Shown: positions 46,992-55,217 of the stretch, piece after piece
Numbering within the stretch: the first letter of the stretch is position 1
Layout of the letters: the number at the start of each line of letters is the position of its first letter
Origin: Hyunsoonleella pacifica
GTDB taxonomy: Bacteria; Bacteroidota; Bacteroidia; Flavobacteriales; Flavobacteriaceae
DNA: 64,000 nt
Direction of reading: 5' to 3'
NCBI RefSeq assembly: GCF_004310335.1
Contig: NZ_SIRS01000001.1
Span: forward strand, 186,001-250,000
Position numbers and translations under genes: made by a program
Notes under the pieces: generated by a model
Told to the model about the DNA's origin: nothing
The model's database searches: none
What the model saw: only the letters and a program-made list of their open reading frames with translations

Positions 46992-47843
46992 ATGAAAAAA
47001 ATTACATTATTAAGTTTACTCTTTTCTTTATTTGCTTTTTATGGTTTTGCGCAAACCATGGTAGATGACTTTGAATCCGGTGCAGGTGGATTAGTTTCTA
47101 ATGCAGGAGGAATAACTACTGCTGTAGTTGCTAACCCTAATCCTTCGGGTATAAATACTACAGCAAATTGTATGGAAATAAAGCGTACAGCAGGTCAATG
47201 GTGGGTTATAGGAGGAGTTAACGTTGCGCCAGATTTAGCTATTTCTGACTCAGAAACTAAATATGTAAGTATGATGGTACATTACCCGGCACAACCAGAT
47301 TTAGGAATTCGTTTTGATGCACCTGATGATAATTCAAATGGAGGTGGGGCATCAATAGTTAGGCCTTTAAATACTTACACTACGCCTAATCAATGGCAGG
47401 AAATAGTTTGGGAAATTAGAGATAATCAAGATGCAACTTCTTTTACAAACGGTACGTTATTTAGGTTATCAATTCATCCAGATATGGGCTTTGAGAATGA
47501 TCCCGCAGGTCAAATTCTAGATACAGCAGGTACGATAGCTGGTTATATTGATCAAATTCAAATCTTAGATTCTAACCCTTTGTTGAGCAATGATCAGTTC
47601 AATTTAGAAAAAAATATTTCTATATTTCAAAATGCTTCTAAATCTAATTTCAGAATTCAAACTAGAAACAATATAAATATTACAAATGTAGCTCTTTACG
47701 ATATGTTAGGAAGTAAAGTAAAAAATATATCTAAAACAAATGCTAATGAATATGATATAAGTAGCTTATCGTCTGGTTTGTATATCGTTAAAATTCTTGA
47801 CGATAGAGGTGCAACAATAAGCAAAAAACTAGTGAAGCAATAA
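46992..47843 (+). CDS. Secreted protein with CBM-like domain and T9SS sorting domain
   Basis: Exported protein of 283 residues with a clear signal peptide (FAFYGFAQ). The central part (about 22-195) has the look of a beta-sandwich carbohydrate-binding module: VDDFESGAGGLVSN, QWWVIGGVNVAPDLAIS, KYVSMMVHYPAQPDLGIRFD, TTPNQWQEIVWEIRDNQDA and AGYIDQIQILDS. No named CBM family was recognised. The last 75 residues, with NVALYDMLGSKVKNISKTN and SSGLYIVKILDDRG, are a type A T9SS sorting domain. It stands as a single-gene unit, with the PUL-type motif before it and a strong terminator after it. Likely a cell-surface glycan-binding protein; it could also be an enzyme of an unknown family. Confidence 0.72.
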   Translation: MKKITLLSLLFSLFAFYGFAQTMVDDFESGAGGLVSNAGGITTAVVANPNPSGINTTANCMEIKRTAGQWWVIGGVNVAPDLAISDSETKYVSMMVHYPAQPDLGIRFDAPDDNSNGGGASIVRPLNTYTTPNQWQEIVWEIRDNQDATSFTNGTLFRLSIHPDMGFENDPAGQILDTAGTIAGYIDQIQILDSNPLLSNDQFNLEKNISIFQNASKSNFRIQTRNNINITNVALYDMLGSKVKNISKTNANEYDISSLSSGLYIVKILDDRGATISKKLVKQ

Positions 47844-47991
47844 TTTAATTTTAAAGTTATTTTAATTAAAGAAGAAGTTTTGTATTTCACAATAATATAG
47901 AAGTGAATAATCAAGGAAAAAGCCATGATTCTTTGGGTAGGGTAATGGCAAAAGAGATTGATTAGGATTTTCTAGTAACATACAAAACCTT

Positions 47992-48023
47992 AGCCTTTGG
48001 ATTATATAATCCAAAGGCTTTTT
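47992..48023 (+). terminator. Intrinsic terminator closing the PUL region
   Basis: Bases 47992-48019 form a fully palindromic hairpin (12-bp stem agcctttggatt, ATAT loop) followed by TTTT. It lies in the 338-base gap 47844-48181, whose other content is the nirB operator region. Confidence 0.9.
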
Positions 48024-48142
48024 AGATTTCTATAAAAACTAAACCTATAATTTTCTTATTAAATAATTATTGATGCATCTATTTGAGAAATCTTCAATAA
48101 TTATTCGTCTACGTAAATTTATTAGTTTTTTAGATAAAAAAA

Positions 48143-48164
48143 TACGTATTTATACTTAGTTTTG
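48143..48164 (+). promoter_or_regulatory. Operator overlapping the -7 element of nirB
   Basis: TACGTATTTATACTTA (48143-48158) differs at 2 of 16 positions from the perfect palindrome found before the nitrate reductase and globin genes. Its last TA is the first TA of a -7 element TAGTTTTG (48157-48164). The ATG follows 17 bases later. TACGTA also occurs at 48173-48178 and near 48110. Confidence 0.65.
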
Positions 48165-48181
48165 TTGTAAAATACGTAATT

Positions 48182-50698
48182 ATGAAAAGTGTTATTGTAG
48201 TTGGAAATGGTATGGTAGGTTATAAATTTTGTGAAAAATTTGTAGCTCAAGAAGAAAGTGGAAACTTCAAAATAACTGTTTTTGGAGAAGAACCAAGGCC
48301 AGCTTATGATAGGGTACACTTAAGTGAGTTTTTCGAAAATCAAGATGCTAAGGCTTTGGAAATGGCACCAGCTAGTTGGTATGCCGACAATAAAATTGAT
48401 TTGATTACAGGAGAGCGCGTAGCAGATATCAATAGAGCTTCAAAAACAATAACTACAGCTAAAGACCGTGAATTTTCTTATGATTACTTAGTTTTAGCAA
48501 CAGGCTCTTCTCCTTTTGTTCCGCCAATTAAGGGTGTAGAGAAAGAGGGCGTTTTTGTTTATAGAACTATCGAAGATTTAGAAGGTATGTTGGATTATGC
48601 AGCGAAATTAAAAGCTGATAAGCCAAATGCAAAAGCAGCTGTTTTAGGAGGTGGTTTGTTAGGTTTAGAGGCTGGTAAAGCTGTTATGGATATGGGGCTA
48701 GAACCTCACATTGTTGAGTTTGCGCCTAAGCTAATGCCAAGACAACTAGACTCAAGAAGCTCTCAGGTATTACAATTAAAGTTAGAATCTATTGGATTAA
48801 ATATTCATTTAAGTAAAGCAACTAATCAAATTTTAGGTAATGGTGCTATCACGGGAATGGAGTTTGGAGAGGATGATACTTTAGATGTAGATATGCTGAT
48901 TGTTTCTGCAGGAATAAGACCTAGAGACGAACTAGCTAGAGCATGCGGGTTAGATGTTGGAGTTCGTGGTGGTGTTGTAGTAGATAATACTATGAAGACT
49001 TCTGACGAGAGTATCTATGCTATTGGAGAAATAGCACTATACAACCAAATGATTTATGGTTTGGTAGCTCCAGGTTACGACATGGCTGACATTGCTGTAC
49101 AACAGATTATTGGTAATGCAGATTCTAAAATGCCAGAAGACATAGATATGTCTACCAAGCTTAAATTGATAGGCGTTGACGTAGCTAGTTTTGGAGAACC
49201 GTTTATGCCAGCTTCAAAGGGGCATTCTATAATTTTTGAGAATAAAACACAATATTTATATAAACGTATTAATGTAAGCCATGACGGGAAGAAACTCTTA
49301 GGAGGTATTTTAGTTGGAGACGCTGCAGATTACAGTATGCTGCATCAAGTATATTTAAATGGAATGGCTATTCCTGAAGATCCTGCGCAGTTAATATTGC
49401 CAGCAAGTGAAGGTGGTGCTTTACTTGGGGATGTTATGGATTTACCAGATGAAGCACAGATTTGTTCTTGTGAAAGTGTTACTAAAGGACAAATTTGTGG
49501 GGTTATTGAAAATGAAGAAGCTACGGATTTAGCAGGTGTAGTTAGTTGTACAAAAGCAGGTACAGGTTGTGGTGGTTGTAAGCCTATGGTGGCAGATTTA
49601 ACCAATGCTACTCTTAAATCTTTAGGTATAGAAGTTAAAGATTCTGTTTGCGAGCATTTTGATCTTAACAGGCAGGATTTATATAAAATAATTCAAGTAA
49701 AAGGTTATACGAAGTTTAATGAAGTATTAGATAATCATGGAAATGGTGGTCACGGTTGTGAATTATGTAAACCATTAGTAGCGTCATTGATGGCGACTAT
49801 TCATGCAGATACGGCTAATAAAGAGTATGCAATTCAAGATTCAAATGATAGATTTTTAGCTAATATTCAGCGTAACGGAACATACTCTGTGGTGCCAAGG
49901 GTTCCTGGTGGAGAGATAACACCAGATAAACTTATTGCGCTTGGAGAGATTGCAAAGAAATACGATTTATATACCAAAATTACAGGAGGTGTTCGTATCG
50001 ATTTATTCGGTGCTACTTTAAATCAATTGCCATTAATTTGGAAAGAATTGATTAGTCATGGTTTTGAGAGTGGACATGCTTATGGGAAGTCGTTGAGAAC
50101 AGTAAAAACTTGTGTAGGGTCTACATGGTGTCGTTACGGTATGGACGAAAGTGTGAGTTTTGGTATAGAACTAGAAAACCGCTATCGTGGTATTCGTGCA
50201 CCACATAAAATAAAAGGTGGTGTGTCTGGATGTATTCGTGAATGTGCGGAAGCCAGAGGAAAGGATTTTGGTTTAATTGCTGTTGAAGGTGGGTGGAATT
50301 TATATGTTGGAGGAAACGGTGGTGCAAACCCACGTCATGCAGAATTATTTGCTGAACAAATAGATAACGAAACTGTTATTAAATACCTAGATCGTTACTT
50401 AATGTTTTATATGCGTACAGCCAAACCTTTACAACGTACTGCTGCATGGCAAGAGCGGTTAGAGGGTGGTTTAGATTATTTGAAAGAAGTAATTATTGAT
50501 GATAAACTGGGTATAGCAGAAGATTTAGAAACCGAAATGCAGACCTTAGTAAATAGGTTTGAATGTGAGTGGACACAAGCGGTTAATGATCCTGAAATGA
50601 TGAAGCGTTTCAATCATTTTGTTAATAGCGAAGAAGAAGACGATAATTTGGTTTTTGTGCCAATGCGAGATCAGAAAATGCCAAAGCAATGGGCTTAG
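48182..50698 (+). CDS. nirB: NAD(P)H-dependent assimilatory nitrite reductase, large subunit
   Basis: Cytoplasmic enzyme that reduces nitrite to ammonium with electrons from NAD(P)H. Order: FAD/NAD-binding pyridine nucleotide oxidoreductase region (about 1-400, VVGNGMVGYKFCEKF, LATGSSPFVPP, AVLGGGLLGLEAGKA and VSAGIRPRDELARACG). Two BFD-like [2Fe-2S] segments follow, the first with CSCESVTKGQICG and GTGCGGC, the second with HGCELCKP. Then come the nitrite/sulfite reductase half domains (from about 545, NIQRNGTYSVVPRVPGGEITP). The siroheme-4Fe4S ligands lie in TCVGSTWCRYG and SGCIRECAEARGKD. Length (838) is normal. The small subunit gene nirD follows after 246 bases that contain a repeated-type element. 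Preceded by the three-copy operator. Confidence 0.96.
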   Translation: MKSVIVVGNGMVGYKFCEKFVAQEESGNFKITVFGEEPRPAYDRVHLSEFFENQDAKALEMAPASWYADNKIDLITGERVADINRASKTITTAKDREFSYDYLVLATGSSPFVPPIKGVEKEGVFVYRTIEDLEGMLDYAAKLKADKPNAKAAVLGGGLLGLEAGKAVMDMGLEPHIVEFAPKLMPRQLDSRSSQVLQLKLESIGLNIHLSKATNQILGNGAITGMEFGEDDTLDVDMLIVSAGIRPRDELARACGLDVGVRGGVVVDNTMKTSDESIYAIGEIALYNQMIYGLVAPGYDMADIAVQQIIGNADSKMPEDIDMSTKLKLIGVDVASFGEPFMPASKGHSIIFENKTQYLYKRINVSHDGKKLLGGILVGDAADYSMLHQVYLNGMAIPEDPAQLILPASEGGALLGDVMDLPDEAQICSCESVTKGQICGVIENEEATDLAGVVSCTKAGTGCGGCKPMVADLTNATLKSLGIEVKDSVCEHFDLNRQDLYKIIQVKGYTKFNEVLDNHGNGGHGCELCKPLVASLMATIHADTANKEYAIQDSNDRFLANIQRNGTYSVVPRVPGGEITPDKLIALGEIAKKYDLYTKITGGVRIDLFGATLNQLPLIWKELISHGFESGHAYGKSLRTVKTCVGSTWCRYGMDESVSFGIELENRYRGIRAPHKIKGGVSGCIRECAEARGKDFGLIAVEGGWNLYVGGNGGANPRHAELFAEQIDNETVIKYLDRYLMFYMRTAKPLQRTAAWQERLEGGLDYLKEVIIDDKLGIAEDLETEMQTLVNRFECEWTQAVNDPEMMKRFNHFVNSEEEDDNLVFVPMRDQKMPKQWA

Positions 50699-50806
50699 GA
50701 ATGCGTTTATTCGTTGAATGGGCAGGTTTGTTAAAACGATAAAAAAAGGTAAAAGAGGCTTTTACAAGTATTAGAGAATAAGAGATTTATGAAGTAATTG
50801 GCAAGT

Positions 50807-50908
50807 ACTCCTGCGTTAGGGATTGCAGAGAAAAGCCCACAGCCCGACGAAGGAGGTGCGAGGACTTGTAACGAAAAGCCTGACCCGACTTTAGGAGGGG
50901 AACGCCCT
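50807..50908. repeat. GC-richer intergenic element of a type common in Flavobacteriaceae
   Basis: This 102-base stretch between nirB and nirD starts actcctgcgttagggattg, contains AGCCCGACGAAGGAGG and CCTGACCCGAC, and ends GGAACGCCCT. It is much richer in G and C than its surroundings. From memory, very similar strings (CTGCGTnAGGGATnGCAG ... AAAGCCC ... GACCCG ... GGGnACGCCC) recur between genes in many Flavobacteriaceae; their function is unknown. Only one copy is in this window, so the repeat claim rests on recognition, not on counting. Confidence 0.5.
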
Positions 50909-50944
50909 AATAAAAATTTAGATTTAAAATAATATATTTTATAG

Positions 50945-51322
50945 ATGGAACATATATTGGAACAGTACGTATCGGTTACAGAAAAGGAAACGAATACCTG
51001 GTTTAAAGTGGGGTTGACTACAGATTTTCCTGAGGATGGAGGTGCTTGTGTAAAGTACAAAACTAAGCAGATTGCGGTGTTTAATTTTGCAAGAACTGGT
51101 AACTGGTATGCTTGCCAAAATTTGTGTCCGCATAAGATGGAGATGGTGATAAGTCGTGGTATGATTGGTGATGATAAAGGCATACCGAAAGTGGCTTGTC
51201 CGCTACATAAAAAAACATTTTCATTAGAGAATGGAGAGAATTTAAATGGCGATTTAGAAGCTATAGCTACATATCCTGTTAAGGTTGAAAATGGGTTTGT
51301 TTATGTGGGCTTTAATGAATAA
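50945..51322 (+). CDS. nirD: Nitrite reductase small subunit, Rieske type
   Basis: Small cytoplasmic partner of NirB (125 residues), with a Rieske-type [2Fe-2S] fold. The two ligand motifs are NLCPHKM and ACPLHKKTF, giving the Cys-x-His and Cys-x2-His sets. The segment YACQNLCPHKMEMVISRGMIG and the closing YPVKVENGFVYVGF are typical. In many bacteria NirD lacks a cluster; here all four ligands (2 Cys, 2 His) are present, so a cluster is possible. The ATG at 50945 is preceded only by an AT-rich run. It lies 246 bases after nirB, a longer distance than usual for this pair. Confidence 0.93.
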   Translation: MEHILEQYVSVTEKETNTWFKVGLTTDFPEDGGACVKYKTKQIAVFNFARTGNWYACQNLCPHKMEMVISRGMIGDDKGIPKVACPLHKKTFSLENGENLNGDLEAIATYPVKVENGFVYVGFNE

Positions 51323-51389
51323 AATTTGGGTAACTAACTTTAATAACTACTAACCAGATTGTTTTTTATCTAGCATATAGAATGTATAT

Positions 51390-51490
51390 AAACCAAAGAT
51401 TGCGGTATTGCAAGAGTTATAAGAATAAAGGTTATTAAATTACTTAGACAAATTTTATACTCTGAGTTACTACCGCAAAGTCTTTGGTTT
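51390..51490. other. Long imperfect hairpin between nirD and the DUF4202 gene
   Basis: aaaccaaagattgcggta (51390-51407) is complementary to 51471-51490 (taccgcaaagtctttggttt) over 18 bp with a 2-base bulge (AG), enclosing about 63 bases. Inside, AGAGTTATA and TATACTCT can pair further. No T-run follows directly. It could be an RNA leader structure for the DUF4202/sensor operon, an mRNA end structure for nirD, or a small MITE-like element. Confidence 0.55.
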
Positions 51491-51611
51491 TAAATTTTAA
51501 TTTAAAATGAGACTAAATTTTGGTTAGTATTTTAAAATTCTAATAATCTCGTTACAATTAAAAAAGTAATTCTGTATATTGGCTACATAGCGTTAAAATT
51601 CACATAACTAT

Positions 51612-52196
51612 ATGAAACCAACACGTTTTGAAACAGCCATTGCACTTATTGATAAAGCGAATTCTGAAGATGTAAACACGTATCAAGTTGCTGGTATTGA
51701 ATACCCTAAGGAGCTCTTGTATTCTCAAAGAATGACACGAAAGTTATTGCAATTTAAACCAGATGCGTCTAAAGCATTACAAATTGCAGCTCGTGCCCAA
51801 CATATTTGCAGGTGGAAAATTGCACGTGATGAATACCCAATGGACAGAGTTGGTTATTTAAAATGGCGTGAAACACTTAAAAAGATGCATGCTGATTTAA
51901 CGTCAGATATATTAAAACAAGTAGGGTATGATGAGCAATTTGATGATAGAATTCGAAAAATAATACTAAAGAAACTCATCAAGAAAAATGAAGAGTCTCA
52001 AGCTTTAGAAGACACTATCTGTTTGGTGTTTTTGGATTACTATTTTGAAGAATTTGCTGAAAAACATCCTGATGAGAAAGTAATAGACATCCTCCAAAAA
52101 ACATGGGTTAAAATGTCTGAAGAAGGGCAACAAGAAGCTTTAAAACTTAATTTTTCGGAAAAATCTTTGGGCTTGATAAAACAAGCTATAGCATAA
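51612..52196 (+). CDS. DUF4202 family protein
   Basis: Predicted cytoplasmic, mostly helical protein of 194 residues belonging by pattern to DUF4202, a family of unknown function often found beside nitrite/nitrate assimilation genes. Strings seen: MKPTRFETAIALIDKANSED at the start, ELLYSQRMTRKLLQFKP, IAARAQHICRWKIARDEYP with conserved His and Arg, and LVFLDYYFEEFAEKH. The arrangement of His, Asp and Glu residues could form a metal site like that of HD-type proteins, but this is inference. It starts after a hairpin-containing spacer and ends 12 bases before the NarX-like sensor gene, so the two are co-transcribed. Confidence 0.85.
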   Translation: MKPTRFETAIALIDKANSEDVNTYQVAGIEYPKELLYSQRMTRKLLQFKPDASKALQIAARAQHICRWKIARDEYPMDRVGYLKWRETLKKMHADLTSDILKQVGYDEQFDDRIRKIILKKLIKKNEESQALEDTICLVFLDYYFEEFAEKHPDEKVIDILQKTWVKMSEEGQQEALKLNFSEKSLGLIKQAIA

Positions 52197-52208
52197 ACTT
52201 TTTTTAAT

Positions 52209-54023
52209 ATGGCACAAAACGGCAATTCATTAGACCAACGGACTTTTGATAAGCTGCGTCGTTTGTACATCATTGGGTTTAGTACCATAGCACTTTCTGT
52301 TATTATAAGTCAAATTTTAATTCGTACCCATTTAAGTGGTCAGGAAAGTGATTCTAGGGTTATAAACATTGCAGGACGACAGCGTATGCTGAGTCAAAAG
52401 TTGGCAAAAGATGTACTTTCATTCTCTACGACTTCCAGTTTAAAAGACAAGTTGTTAATTAAAGAAGATTTAAAGGCTACTTTGAAGCTTTGGGAATTTT
52501 CTCATCATGCATTGCAAAATGGTAATGATAGTCTAAGTTTACCCAAGAAAAATAGTGTTGAGGTAACTAAGAAATTCAAAGTTTTAAATCCGGTTTTTGA
52601 TACGATAGCTGCTGCTTCAAAATCTATCATTAAAAAAATAGAAAGCACACCTACTTTAACATACACTTCTTATGCTGAAGACATTGAAAAAGTAAAAGCT
52701 TATGAAGCTGATTTTTTGGGTCAGATGGATGCTATAGTAAATCAATATGATAATGAAGCAGAAGAAAAAGTAGCATGGTTGCGGCAGTTGGAAACATGGT
52801 TAACTATTTTAACCTTATTAATTCTTCTAGGAGAGTTTTTATTTATTTTTTGGCCAGCAGCTAAATCAGTACGCTACACATTAGCTGAATTATTGTTTGC
52901 AGAAAAACGTGCTAAGAAAATGGCTTTTGATGCTGATGAATTAAGTAAAGCTAAAGAGAAATATATACAAGAGCTAAGTGCTTTAAGTCGTGTGATGGAT
53001 GATACTTTACTATTTGCACGTATTTTGCCAAGTGGGAATTTGGTTCACATGGGGAACAAATTCTCAAGGCTATTTAAGTTTACAAAATTTAATGACAATG
53101 CTTTGTTTTGGAATGTATTATCCTCTGTTGATACCGAACAAGAAATTATTGAAGATATTATTACAAAACATAAAAAAACAGGATGGCAAGGAGAAGTTAA
53201 AGCAACATGTAAAGATGGAAGAGATGTGTGGTTAGAAATGGCTATTATTCCATATAGTCCCATAGAAGAGAAATCTGAATTGTTAATAATTGCCTCTGAA
53301 ATCACAGAACGTAAGGTGGCACAATTAGAGATAGATAGACTTACTGAAAAAAGTTTTGAGGAAAAAATGAATCAGCAAAAAATCATTTCCAGTAAGATTA
53401 TTGAAAATCAGGAAAAGGAGCAAAATCGTATTGCTAAAGATGTGCATGATGGTATAGGACAAATGTTAACGGGTTTAAAATACAACCTAGAGAGTATTGA
53501 TCCTAAAGATGTAGAAAAAGCTACCGTTAAAATTGAACATTTAAAAGAGTTGACGGCTAATATTATTAAAGGCGTAAGAACAGCAACTTTCAATTTAACA
53601 CCACCAGAATTAACAGACCATGGAATTGTGCCTGCTTTAACCAAATTAACACATGAATTAGGACGCTTAACAGGGAAAGAAATTGTGCTCTTCAATAAGA
53701 CCGATTTCAATCAAAGATTAGATTCGCTTTCAGAAATTAATATATATAGAATAGCACAAGAAGCAATTAATAACGCTATAAAATATGCCGAGTCTACTCA
53801 TATCATAGTGTCTTTATCTCACAGTAAAAACATGTTAAGTGTTGTAATAGATGATAATGGTAAGGGCTTTAATCCTAATACAGTTAAAAAAGTAAAAACT
53901 GGAGATGGCGGTATGGGAATGACTTTTATGCAAGAGCGTATAAAGTATATTGATGGTCGATTATTTTTAACTTCTGAAGCTAGTAAAGGTACACGAGTTA
54001 CTTTAAATATTCCATTAAAATAA
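52209..54023 (+). CDS. NarX-like membrane sensor histidine kinase
   Basis: Inner-membrane sensor kinase, probably for nitrate or nitrite. The N-terminal helix (about 19-38) is followed by a PilJ/NarX-type periplasmic four-helix domain. It contains SRVINIAGRQRMLSQKLAKD (about 52-71), the same kind of sequence as the nitrate-binding P-box of NarX. A second helix lies at about 197-217, then a coiled coil, a PAS domain (about 255-375) and a HisKA_3 dimerisation domain with phospho-acceptor His413 in AKDVHDGIGQ. The HATPase_c domain follows (NIYRIAQEAINNAIKYAES, DDNGKGF, GDGGMGM). The matching LuxR-type response regulator is encoded at 54513, separated by a RidA gene. Overlaps none; 12 bases after the DUF4202 gene. 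Confidence 0.9.
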   Translation: MAQNGNSLDQRTFDKLRRLYIIGFSTIALSVIISQILIRTHLSGQESDSRVINIAGRQRMLSQKLAKDVLSFSTTSSLKDKLLIKEDLKATLKLWEFSHHALQNGNDSLSLPKKNSVEVTKKFKVLNPVFDTIAAASKSIIKKIESTPTLTYTSYAEDIEKVKAYEADFLGQMDAIVNQYDNEAEEKVAWLRQLETWLTILTLLILLGEFLFIFWPAAKSVRYTLAELLFAEKRAKKMAFDADELSKAKEKYIQELSALSRVMDDTLLFARILPSGNLVHMGNKFSRLFKFTKFNDNALFWNVLSSVDTEQEIIEDIITKHKKTGWQGEVKATCKDGRDVWLEMAIIPYSPIEEKSELLIIASEITERKVAQLEIDRLTEKSFEEKMNQQKIISSKIIENQEKEQNRIAKDVHDGIGQMLTGLKYNLESIDPKDVEKATVKIEHLKELTANIIKGVRTATFNLTPPELTDHGIVPALTKLTHELGRLTGKEIVLFNKTDFNQRLDSLSEINIYRIAQEAINNAIKYAESTHIIVSLSHSKNMLSVVIDDNGKGFNPNTVKKVKTGDGGMGMTFMQERIKYIDGRLFLTSEASKGTRVTLNIPLK

Positions 54024-54080
54024 AATAACACTGATTATAATTCTGAGTATGTTTTAGCATCTCAAATTTTTAAATTATAA

Positions 54081-54470
54081 ATGAAAAGAAAATTAATAAG
54101 TACAGGTTCAACATTTGAAGAGAAAATAGGATATTCAAGAGCTGTAGTGCAAGGAGATTGGGTGTTTGTATCGGGAACAACTGGCTACAATTATGAAACT
54201 ATGACGATAAGCGATAATATTGTAGAACAAACAGAACAATGCTTCATCAATATTAAAAGCACACTGGAGCAGGCAGAATCTAATTTGTCAGATATAGTTA
54301 GAATTACATACATTTTACCAAATGCTCTGGATTTTGAAAACTGCTGGCCTGTACTTCAGAAGTACTTAGGTAATATTAAACCAGCAGCCACTATGTTTGC
54401 TGCTGGTTTAGCTGATGAAAACATGAAAATTGAAATTCAGGTTACGGCTTTAAAAAAATCAAATACGTAG
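54081..54470 (+). CDS. RidA/YjgF/YER057c family protein
   Basis: Small cytoplasmic protein (129 residues) of the RidA superfamily, which in its best-studied members hydrolyses reactive enamine/imine intermediates of amino acid metabolism. Typical strings are SRAVVQGDWVFVSGTTGYNYETM, QTEQCFINIKSTLEQAESNLSDIVRITYIL and PAATMFAAGL. The Arg normally needed for imine binding (RxxxxVxxL-type position) may correspond to the Arg in VRITYIL; the end lacks the common IEIEAIA pattern but has IEIQVTA. It sits between the sensor kinase and response regulator genes. Its link to nitrate control is unknown. Confidence 0.85.
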   Translation: MKRKLISTGSTFEEKIGYSRAVVQGDWVFVSGTTGYNYETMTISDNIVEQTEQCFINIKSTLEQAESNLSDIVRITYILPNALDFENCWPVLQKYLGNIKPAATMFAAGLADENMKIEIQVTALKKSNT

Positions 54471-54485
54471 TTTTACTTAATTTCT

Positions 54486-54493
54486 TACTTTTG
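54486..54493 (+). promoter_or_regulatory. -7-like element before the response regulator
   Basis: TACTTTTG matches TAnnTTTG and lies 19 bases before the ATG at 54513, suggesting a very short leader and a promoter separate from the sensor kinase. No clear -33 element. Confidence 0.45.
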
Positions 54494-54512
54494 TACTCAT
54501 ATTTTTTAATTT

Positions 54513-55178
54513 ATGGATAAAATCAACGTAGTACTGGCTGACGATCATATTCTAGTAAGGGATGGTATTAGAGCTTTACTTGAAGATCAAACTGGAATTG
54601 AAGTTATTGACGAAGCTTCAAATGGTAAAGAGGCTTTAGAGGTTATTAGCAAAAACAAACCCCATGTACTTATAGTTGATATTAGAATGCCAGAAATGAC
54701 AGGTATAGAGGTAGTTGGAGCAATTAATGAATCTGACTCTGATGTTAAAACATTGGTGCTCTCCATGCATGACTCTGAGGAATACGTAGTACAAGCTATA
54801 CAAGCAGGTGCAGACGGTTATTTGTTAAAAGGGGCTAGTAAAGAGGAATTTATAAAAGCACTAAATAAAGTTGCATCTGGAGGCAAGTATTTTACAGGAG
54901 ATATTTCGGCAATTATTATGAATAATTTCGTGAATGGTAATACTAACGTAGCAGTAGAGCCAAAGTCTGTCCCCAAAGCGGACCCATTTAATCTTACCAA
55001 ACGTGAAAAACAAATTTTAAGTTTAGTGCTAGAATTAAAAAATAATAAAGATATCGCCGAAGAACTTAAAATAAGTAAGCGTACTGCCGAAGTACACCGT
55101 TTTAACTTGATGAAAAAGTTAGAGGTGTCTAATTTAAAAGAATTAACAGATAAGGCTAAGGAATTTGGATTAGTGTAG
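54513..55178 (+). CDS. NarL/FixJ-type response regulator
   Basis: Cytoplasmic two-component regulator (221 residues), probable partner of the NarX-like kinase at 52209. The receiver domain (1-120) has the acidic pair DDH near the N-terminus, phospho-acceptor Asp56 in IVDIRMPEMTG, the conserved Thr/Ser in LVLSMHD and Lys in YLLKGAS. The LuxR-type helix-turn-helix (about 155-221) reads LTKREKQILSLVLELKNNKDIAEEL and KISKRTAEVHRFNLMKKL. A short -7-like element lies directly upstream, so it may be made independently of the kinase. Downstream lies a decayed small gene and then the nitrate reductase promoter. Confidence 0.93.
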   Translation: MDKINVVLADDHILVRDGIRALLEDQTGIEVIDEASNGKEALEVISKNKPHVLIVDIRMPEMTGIEVVGAINESDSDVKTLVLSMHDSEEYVVQAIQAGADGYLLKGASKEEFIKALNKVASGGKYFTGDISAIIMNNFVNGNTNVAVEPKSVPKADPFNLTKREKQILSLVLELKNNKDIAEELKISKRTAEVHRFNLMKKLEVSNLKELTDKAKEFGLV

Positions 55179-55217
55179 TCTGAAAATAATTAGTTATTCA
55201 AATAACATGAAGATTAT

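Noticed and set aside
50731-51183. 150-codon minus strand frame across the nirB-nirD gap and into nirD
   Set aside because: It overlaps the well-supported nirD and the GC-rich intergenic element, and its product has no recognisable pattern.
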